Positions 15,115 to 20,599 of a stretch of DNA of 20,599 nucleotides are shown here, in pieces. The stretch comes from Planctomycetota bacterium (GTDB taxonomy: Bacteria > Planctomycetota > Phycisphaerae > FEN-1346). The DNA lies in the NCBI GenBank assembly GCA_026386995.1, contig JAPLMO010000453.1, positions 1-20,599 of the forward strand, in the 5' to 3' direction. Under the pieces are notes generated by a model. The model saw nothing but the letters and a program-made list of their open reading frames with translations. It was not told where the DNA came from and searched no databases. Position numbers and translations under genes: made by a program. Each line of letters begins with the position of its first letter. The first letter of the stretch is position 1.

Positions 15115-16367
15115 GACTTCCCGGCCCCCTTGCCGGCGGGAGCCGGTGCAACTTCAGGAGCGGATTTCGGTTCGGGCGACTCAGGAGGCTTGGGATCGGC
15201 GGCGGGCGCCGGCGCTTTGCCCGCGGCCGGCTCCGTGGCGCTGAGGCCTGTCTTGACGGCCACTTTCGATCCGGGCACCAGCCGCAGTTGGCCGTCGATC
15301 ACCACCACCTCGCCCGCGGAGAGGCCTTTCGAGATCACCGTCTCGCTGTCAATGGGGCGGTCGACGGTAATCACGCGGTCCTCAACGGTCTGGTCGGGCT
15401 TGACGACGAAGACGTACCGGCCTTTCTGGCCGGGCTGAATCGCCCGCGACGGGATGATGATCGCGCCTGGCTGTCCCTTGAGGACCACGACGATGTTGAC
15501 GAACAGGCCCGGCCACAATCGCTCCTCGGCGTTGGGGAACGTCGCCTTGACCGTGAACTTGCCCGTGGTGCGGTCGACGGTGTTGTCGATAAACGACAGT
15601 TCGCCCTTTTCGGGCTCCAGTTCGCGGCCGGGGATCAGGGCGAGGACTTGGAGTTTGCGGCCGGCCGACTCTTTCTGGACATCGCCCAGGGCCTCCTCGA
15701 CCAGGCCGAAACTCGCCTGGATGGGCCGCACCTGGTTGATCGTCACAAGGGTGGAATCGTTGGCCCTGACAAGGTTGCCCTGGTCGACCAGCCAGGCGCC
15801 GGCGCGGCCGTCGATCGGCGAGCGGATGGAACAATAGCCGAGGTCGATCTTGGCGCGTTCAATGGCGGCCTCGCCCGAGCGGATCGTGGCAAGCAAGGCA
15901 TCGGAAGTGGTCTGGGCGGCATCGTACTCCCCCTGCGAGGTGATGCCTTTGGCGAGAAGTTCCTTCTGGCGCTGGGCTTCCTTGACGGCGTTTTCATGGG
16001 TGGCCTTGTCCCGGGCCACGTTGGCTTCGGCCTGCTGGATCGCCACCTCAAACGGCCGCGGGTCGATCGAGAAGAGCGGGGCTTCCTTCTTGACGTTCTG
16101 GCCTTCCTTGAAATGGATCGCCATCAGCGTGCCGGTGACCTGCGCCCGCACGGTCACCGTCAGGTTGGCCTCGACGTACCCGAAGGTGCGCAGCTCCACC
16201 GGCACGTCCTGCTGGACCACCGGGGCGACCAGGACGGGCACAGGCGGCCCTTGCCCCGGCCCCGGCGCCGCACCTGCCGCCGCGCCCGAGGACGATTCCT
16301 TGGCGCAGCCCGCCGGCAGGAACAGACACGCCAACACCGCAACAACCGGAACCACCCGCACCCACAT
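15111..16367 (-). CDS. RND efflux periplasmic adaptor (membrane fusion lipoprotein)
   Basis: A 418-residue adaptor of the AcrA/MdtA type. It starts with a lipoprotein signal peptide, MWVRVVPVVAVLACLFLPAGC (lipobox LPAGC, Cys21), then the split biotinyl-lipoyl half motifs (VRAQVTGTLMAIHFKEGQNV and CSIRSPIDGRAGAWLVDQGN), a helical hairpin between them, a beta-barrel (about 200-290), a membrane-proximal domain, and a Pro/Ala/Lys-rich tail of about 45 residues. The start at 16367 has GGAGAG 5 nt upstream; the frame is open to 16472, but that adds sequence before the signal peptide. It is 56 bp after the outer-membrane factor gene and overlaps the pump start by 4 bp. Confidence 0.93.
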   Translation of the reverse strand: MWVRVVPVVAVLACLFLPAGCAKESSSGAAAGAAPGPGQGPPVPVLVAPVVQQDVPVELRTFGYVEANLTVTVRAQVTGTLMAIHFKEGQNVKKEAPLFSIDPRPFEVAIQQAEANVARDKATHENAVKEAQRQKELLAKGITSQGEYDAAQTTSDALLATIRSGEAAIERAKIDLGYCSIRSPIDGRAGAWLVDQGNLVRANDSTLVTINQVRPIQASFGLVEEALGDVQKESAGRKLQVLALIPGRELEPEKGELSFIDNTVDRTTGKFTVKATFPNAEERLWPGLFVNIVVVLKGQPGAIIIPSRAIQPGQKGRYVFVVKPDQTVEDRVITVDRPIDSETVISKGLSAGEVVVIDGQLRLVPGSKVAVKTGLSATEPAAGKAPAPAADPKPPESPEPKSAPEVAPAPAGKGAGKS

Positions 16368-16423
16368 GTATTCTCTCCATTTCCGCCCCCCGCCCCACGA
16401 ATACCCCGCCGCAACGTCTCCGG

Positions 16424-18133
16424 CTACGGCAACCGCGGAGGCGGCATCTCGGCCGGCTCGCGCCCCGGGCACACGATGCCGCGGCGCTCCAGCAGACTGC
16501 CCTCCAACTGGTAAAACGCGACGAGGGCCTTCAGGTGGGCGACCACGGCCACGACCTCGGAAATCTGGCTCTGCAAGAGGTCCCGATGGGCCTGGGCCAC
16601 CAGGAGGGTCGTGGACTTGCCGACGCGGAACTTCTCGGTCTCGGCCCGCACCGTCTCTTCCTGCAGCCTGCGCGTGACGGCGGTCGCCGCCACCTGTTCC
16701 TTCGCCCGCTCGACCTCGATGTAGGCCGATCGCACGTCCACCTCGACCAGTTGAGCGACGTTGCCGACCGACTCGACCGCCTGCTGGCGTGTCAGGTGGG
16801 CCCGTTGGTTGACGGCCCGGGCGCTGCGATTCAGGACCGGGTACTCCATGCTCATCCCCACCAGGAGGTCGTAGCCTCGCTCGTGAAGGTTCCCGTAGGA
16901 CCCGCCGAACGAACTGGCGTAGCCGGTCTTGCCGAGCGTCACGAAGAGGTCCATCCGCGGGAGCAAGCCGTTCTTGGTCTTGACGATCTCCAGGTCGTCG
17001 CGCTGCACGAGCGTGCGGGCCTGGTTCAGGTCCGGCCGCATCCGCATCGCGACTTTGACGTGCGAAGCGACGTCTTCGAGCGTCTCCTTTGGCGGCCCGG
17101 GGGGCGTCAGGATCGTCACGTCGCGGCTCCAGAAGTCGGACTTCGCCGGGTTGATGAGCCGCAGCAGCGAGAGGCGCGCGGTCGCCAGGGCGCTGTTGGC
17201 ATTGATGAGGTTCTCGCGTCTTAGCGCCACTTCGGCCTCGGCGGCGGCCCGCTCGATGTCGGCCAGTTTGCCGACGCGGATCCGCTCCTCGGTCTCGCGC
17301 AACTGCTGCTGGGCCAACTGGAGCGACTGCGTGAAGATTTCGATGTTCCGCTGGGCCAGGGTGTAGTCCCAGTAGGCCTCTTCGACCTGCGCAACGAGCG
17401 ATTCGGCGAAGCCGCGCAATTCATATTCCGACGTCAGCACGTCCACCCGCGCCTGCCGCAGCGACGCCAGGTTCACGTCCAGCCCGAACCCCCTGAGGAG
17501 CGACTGCGTCACGCTCAGGCCGTAGCGCGTGGCATAGAAGTTCTCGGGATTGGCCGACCCGTGCGCAATGTCGGTCGAGCCCGTGACCGCCACCTGCGTG
17601 CCGGTGGGGAAGAATTCGCTGATGCCGGCTTCGAGGGTGTTGATCGTCCCCATCGTGGCGAAGTTCCCCCTGCCGCCCGGCGAAAGGACAAGGGACCGCT
17701 GGCGCTGGATGGAGGCCGCCAGGATCGGGTCGAAGAGCGCCCGCTGATCCTCGACGAACGTGCGGAAGATGGGCACGTTGTACCGCTGGACCGCCAGCGA
17801 CTGGTTGTTGCCGAGCGCCAGGAGCATCGCCTGCGTTACCGAGATGGGAATCGCCCCGGTAGGCGGAATCTCGCCCTCCGGCGGCTTGGGTGCCTCGACA
17901 GACGGCGCGGCGGCCGGCTTCTCGCCGGGCTTCGCCGGCGCGGGCTTCTCGCCGGGCTTCGCAGGGGCAAGTTTCTCGCCCGGCGCCGCCGGCGCGGGCG
18001 TCACCGCGCGCGGCGGACCGATGTATTCCTCGGTCTGCACCAGGCCGTAACGGGCGCACGAGGCCGCCATCGAGGCGGCCGCCACAACGGCGATCAGGCC
18101 GGCGATGCCTGTCCACTTCCCCAAACCTGACAT
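16424..18133 (-). CDS. TolC-like outer-membrane efflux factor (lipoprotein)
   Basis: A 569-residue outer-membrane factor of the TolC/OprM family, the exit channel for tripartite pumps. The signal peptide ends at AASC (Cys26), which would be lipidated; Ala at the -3 position makes the lipobox slightly atypical. A Pro/Lys linker with three 9-residue repeats (APAKPGEKP) follows at about 45-75. The rest contains the two OEP repeats with long coiled-coil helices, for example VEEAYWDYTLAQRNIEIF and VEVDVRSAYIEVERAKEQ. I chose ATG 18133 because AAAGGA lies 6 nt upstream; ATG 18148, which overlaps the MacB-like permease stop by 4 bp, is the alternative. It lies between an ABC pump module and an RND module and may serve both. 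Confidence 0.92.
   Translation of the reverse strand: MSGLGKWTGIAGLIAVVAAASMAASCARYGLVQTEEYIGPPRAVTPAPAAPGEKLAPAKPGEKPAPAKPGEKPAAAPSVEAPKPPEGEIPPTGAIPISVTQAMLLALGNNQSLAVQRYNVPIFRTFVEDQRALFDPILAASIQRQRSLVLSPGGRGNFATMGTINTLEAGISEFFPTGTQVAVTGSTDIAHGSANPENFYATRYGLSVTQSLLRGFGLDVNLASLRQARVDVLTSEYELRGFAESLVAQVEEAYWDYTLAQRNIEIFTQSLQLAQQQLRETEERIRVGKLADIERAAAEAEVALRRENLINANSALATARLSLLRLINPAKSDFWSRDVTILTPPGPPKETLEDVASHVKVAMRMRPDLNQARTLVQRDDLEIVKTKNGLLPRMDLFVTLGKTGYASSFGGSYGNLHERGYDLLVGMSMEYPVLNRSARAVNQRAHLTRQQAVESVGNVAQLVEVDVRSAYIEVERAKEQVAATAVTRRLQEETVRAETEKFRVGKSTTLLVAQAHRDLLQSQISEVVAVVAHLKALVAFYQLEGSLLERRGIVCPGREPAEMPPPRLP
17915..17995. repeat. 27-bp tandem repeat inside the outer-membrane factor gene
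   Basis: Three units at 27-bp spacing (TTCTCGCC at 17919, 17946 and 17973) encode the APAKPGEKP repeats of the linker. The middle pair is nearly identical in DNA, which suggests recent slippage. Confidence 0.75.
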
Positions 18134-18144
18134 GCGCATTCCTT

Positions 18145-19371
18145 TCATTCGTACCGCAGCGCGTCGACCGGGTCGAGCCGGGCCGCACGCATGGCCGGAT
18201 ACGAACCAAAGACGATCCCCACCACTGCCGAGAACGACAAGGCCAGCAGAACGCTCGTCAGATGCACCTCCGTGACAAACGGCGTGCTGGTGTACTGGGT
18301 GGTCAGAACCTGGATGAGGTGTGCCCCGCCCACGCCCGCCGCCACGCCGATCATTCCCCCCAGGCCGCTCATAATCACCGCCTCCGTCAGGAACTGCAGG
18401 AGAATGCCTCGCTCCTTGGCGCCGATGGCCTTGCGGACGCCGATCTCGCGGGTCCGCTCGGTCACCGTCACGAGCATGATGTTCATGATGCCTATGCCGC
18501 CCACCAGCAGCGAGATGCTGGCAATGCCCCCGAGAACGACCGTGAACGTCGTCGTAAACTGGTTGGCCGTGGCGATGATGTCGGCCTGGTTGATGATGTT
18601 GACATCGTCGGGGGCCCCTTCCTGGGTGTGGTGGCGCTTGCGCAAAAGTTGCTGAACGGCCGTCTGCACGTTCGTCAGGTCGAAGCCGTCGCTGACCTGG
18701 ATGTCGATCTCGCCCAGGCGGTCCAGGCCCAGCACCTGCTTCATGGCGGTCGTGTACGGCATGATCACCTGGTCGTCGGAACTGAAGAAACCCTGATCGC
18801 CCTTGGCCTTCAGGACGCCGATGACCTTGAAATTGATGCCGTTGACCTTGATCGTCTCGTCCAGCGGCTCGTTTTCGCCGAAGAGGTTCGTCACAGTCAC
18901 GGGCCCCAGGACGACCACGCGAGACATGTTCTCGACCTCGGAGTCGCTGAAAGCCCGGCCCTTCTCAACGGTGTAGTCGCGGATGGGCAGGTAAGTGCCC
19001 GCGGTCCCGGTCACGCGCGTGCGGGTGTTGCGGTTCTGATACTTGACCTGGACGCTGCCGCTGACGCCCGGGGCGATGAGGCGGACGCCCTCGATTTCGT
19101 CGCGGATCGCCTGGGCGTCGGCCACCGTCAGCGTCTGCTGCGTGCCCGACATGACGCCGTGGGAGCCGCTCTGCCCGGGCCGGACCACCAGCAGGTTCGT
19201 GCCCATGGCGGAGATGCGCGACATGATCTGCTTTTCGGCCCCGGCGACGATCGCCAGCATCGAGATCACCGCCCCGACGCCGATGATGATGCCCAGCATC
19301 GTCAGAAACGAGCGCAGGGGGTTCCCCAGGAGGCTCTTAAGGCCCACTTTGACGATGGTCCAGAACAGCAT
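18145..19371 (-). CDS. MacB-like ABC transporter permease
   Basis: A 408-residue inner-membrane permease of the MacB/FtsX type. It has an N-terminal helix (about 22-44, SFLTMLGIIIGVGAVISML), a large periplasmic MacB_PCD domain (about 48-270) and a C-terminal FtsX domain with three helices (about 277-300, 330-355 and 372-395). The coupling motif TERTREIGVRKAIGAKERG (303-321) is present. It couples ATP hydrolysis to periplasmic movement that drives the adaptor-channel assembly. ATPase and permease are separate genes, unlike E. coli MacB. AAGGAG lies 12 nt before the ATG, somewhat far. A 140-bp gap holding a palindromic repeat separates it from the ATPase gene. It may overlap the outer-membrane factor start by 4 bp. 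Confidence 0.92.
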   Translation of the reverse strand: MLFWTIVKVGLKSLLGNPLRSFLTMLGIIIGVGAVISMLAIVAGAEKQIMSRISAMGTNLLVVRPGQSGSHGVMSGTQQTLTVADAQAIRDEIEGVRLIAPGVSGSVQVKYQNRNTRTRVTGTAGTYLPIRDYTVEKGRAFSDSEVENMSRVVVLGPVTVTNLFGENEPLDETIKVNGINFKVIGVLKAKGDQGFFSSDDQVIMPYTTAMKQVLGLDRLGEIDIQVSDGFDLTNVQTAVQQLLRKRHHTQEGAPDDVNIINQADIIATANQFTTTFTVVLGGIASISLLVGGIGIMNIMLVTVTERTREIGVRKAIGAKERGILLQFLTEAVIMSGLGGMIGVAAGVGGAHLIQVLTTQYTSTPFVTEVHLTSVLLALSFSAVVGIVFGSYPAMRAARLDPVDALRYE

Positions 19372-19428
19372 GCGGCGGCCCTGCTCCTTCTATTACGCAG
19401 CCTTGGTAGACCGTCAACTTTCATTATG

Positions 19429-19507
19429 GGGTGCCACGGCTGCGCCGTTTGCAGCCGTGTTTCCCTGCCAACAACCACGGTTGCAAACGGCGCATCCGTG
19501 GCACCCA
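19429..19507. repeat. GGTGCCACGG palindromic repeat, copy 2
   Basis: The same length (79 bp) as the copy at 8222-8300, with matching ends and matching left flank (about 19410-19428). It sits between the ATPase and permease genes of one operon, so it would be transcribed within the mRNA. It ends 4 bp before the ATPase stop codon. Confidence 0.85.
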
Positions 19508-19511
19508 TATT

Positions 19512-20183
19512 CTATTTCGTCGCCACGATGCGCCCGTCGCGCATGTGGATCTGCCGGCGGCACCGCGCGGCAATGTCGGCGTCGTGCGTCACGATAATGA
19601 CGGTCCGGCCCACGGCGGTGAGCGACTCCAGCAGCGCCAATATCTCCTCGCCGGTCTTGGAGTCGAGGTTGCCCGTCGGCTCGTCGGCCAACAAGATCGC
19701 CGGGTCGGTGATCAGCGCCCGCGCCACGGCCACGCGCTGGCGCTGCCCACCCGAAAGTTGGGTGGGCTTATGGTGCATCCGGTCCTCTAGGCCCACGGTC
19801 TTGAGGGCCGCGGCGGCCCGGTCCTTCGCACCCCGCAGGCCCGCATACAGGAGCGGCAGTTCGACGTTCTCCAGCGCGTTCATGCGCGGCAGCAGGTTGA
19901 ACGTCTGAAACACGAAACCGATTCGCCGATTCCGGATCTCCGCCAGCCGGTTCCGCGACAGGCTCGAGATGTCCTCGCCCGCCAGGATATACTGGCCACT
20001 GTCGGGCCGGTCGAGGCACCCGATGATGTGCATCAGCGTGCTCTTGCCGCTGCCCGAGGGGCCGGCGATGGCGAGCATGTCGCCCTCGGGGACGTCGAGG
20101 TCCACGCCGTCCAACGCGCGCACGGTGGTCCCGCCTAGCTCGTACGTCTTCACGAGTTGCCGGGCCTCGATAATCACCGTCAT
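19512..20183 (-). CDS. MacB/LolD-like ABC transporter ATP-binding protein
   Basis: A 223-residue ATPase that powers the neighbouring MacB-like permease. All nucleotide-binding motifs are present: Walker [10 protein letters not shown] (41-49), Q-loop Gln93 ([10 protein letters not shown]), signature LSGGQ (143-147), Walker [14 protein letters not shown] (163-175) and switch His200 (VTHD). ATG 20183 overlaps the upstream adaptor stop by 4 bp. A GTG two codons in (20177) stands 7 nt after AGGA and would give an N-terminus typical of the family ([15 protein letters not shown]), so it is an equally good start. Confidence 0.95.
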   Translation of the reverse strand: MTVIIEARQLVKTYELGGTTVRALDGVDLDVPEGDMLAIAGPSGSGKSTLMHIIGCLDRPDSGQYILAGEDISSLSRNRLAEIRNRRIGFVFQTFNLLPRMNALENVELPLLYAGLRGAKDRAAAALKTVGLEDRMHHKPTQLSGGQRQRVAVARALITDPAILLADEPTGNLDSKTGEEILALLESLTAVGRTVIIVTHDADIAARCRRQIHMRDGRIVATK

Positions 20184-20599
20184 TTCCTAGGCGGACCGCC
20201 CATCATCGTGCCGCGCACCGAACTGCCGGGCGGCCTCGGCTGGCCGGCCCACTTGCCCTCGGAGGCGCCCTTATGAATCAAAACCGTCTGGCCCTCCGAA
20301 AGGCCCTTCACGATTTCGGTCTTCGTCAGGTCGGAAATGCCCGTTTCGACCGCCGCATCCTCGTTCTCCGCGCCTTCCTTGACGACGGTCACGACCTGCT
20401 TGCCGCCGCCCTTGCGGAGGATTGCCTCGGCCGGCACGAGGAGGACATCGCTCTTCTCGGCAATCAGAACTTCCACGTTGGCGGTCATCTCGGGCTTCAG
20501 GAGCGTCTTGGCCTCGCCCGTGACCTCGATCTTTACCTCGAACGTGACGACGTTGGAGAGATTAACGCCCTTGGCCGCGATGCGAACCACCTTGCCCTG
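20180..20599 (-). CDS. MacA-like periplasmic adaptor, C-terminal part
   Basis: The 3' end of an HlyD/MacA-type adaptor; the 5' part lies beyond the window edge. The visible 139 residues include the beta-barrel and membrane-proximal region ([55 protein letters not shown]) and a Gly/Pro-rich tail with PRPPGSS. The frame is open to the last base. It overlaps the ATPase start by 4 bp. Together with the ATPase and permease it forms a MacAB-like module. Confidence 0.88.
   Translation of the reverse strand, partial: QGKVVRIAAKGVNLSNVVTFEVKIEVTGEAKTLLKPEMTANVEVLIAEKSDVLLVPAEAILRKGGGKQVVTVVKEGAENEDAAVETGISDLTKTEIVKGLSEGQTVLIHKGASEGKWAGQPRPPGSSVRGTMMGGPPRK

Noticed and set aside
12166..15438. Plus-strand open frame of 1090 codons opposite the RND pump
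   Set aside because: It is the complement of a clear RND gene; in GC-rich DNA long antisense frames are common, and its translation is repetitive Arg/His/Asp/Gly-rich without any domain.
17890..19908. Plus-strand open frame of 672 codons opposite the outer-membrane factor, permease and ATPase genes
   Set aside because: It crosses three well-supported minus-strand genes and their spacers and shows no recognisable domain.

Overview
The window is GC-rich bacterial DNA with tightly packed genes separated by intergenic stretches full of short palindromic and tandem repeats. Gene content points to an anaerobic or facultative member of the Planctomycetota (Phycisphaerae-like) or a close relative: a DUF4954 beta-helix protein, a UroD/MtaA-type protein, the tail of a planctomycete-style Gfo/Idh/MocA oxidoreductase, a GroEL with a GGM-like tail, and a CPBP protease beside a leucine-rich-repeat lipoprotein. 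The taxonomy is an inference; there is no rRNA or tRNA in the window.

Layout. 196-2314 (minus): LRR lipoprotein and a CPBP intramembrane protease, translationally coupled by an 8-bp overlap. The LRR protein ends in a Cys-transmembrane-Arg tail that resembles a C-terminal sorting signal. 2315-2970: repeat-rich DNA with a 43-bp direct repeat around an inverted pair, and a possible tiny or broken gene. 3124-4320 (minus): UroD-family protein. 4321-4927: repeats, including an inverted repeat with arms of about 63 bp. 4928-8198 (plus): glucosamine-6-phosphate deaminase (nagB), a block of palindromes, then the DUF4954 protein. 8199-8590: a 79-bp palindromic repeat and a good sigma-54 promoter. 8591-11112 (plus): receiver-only response regulator, groES, groEL. 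11113-11856: nested palindromes, a strong hairpin terminator, and two gene tails on the minus strand (PIN toxin and Gfo/Idh/MocA oxidoreductase) joined end to end. 11857-20599 (minus): an efflux operon, read in transcription order as MacA-like adaptor (cut by the window edge), MacB-like ATPase, MacB-like permease, TolC-like outer-membrane factor, a second adaptor, and an RND pump.

How the genes work together. The efflux operon supplies an ABC-type and an RND-type inner-membrane pump, each with its own adaptor, but only one visible outer-membrane channel placed between them, so the channel may be shared. The receiver and chaperonin genes lie head to tail and may be transcribed from the sigma-54 promoter. 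nagB and the DUF4954 protein are codirectional and could both act in amino-sugar or nucleotide-sugar metabolism, but that is only context.

The strongest candidate for an unusual system is the LRR lipoprotein/CPBP pair, which has the architecture of a dedicated substrate-protease sorting pair. The second striking theme is the repeat content: at least six palindromic families and one period-7 tandem family, nearly all outside genes.
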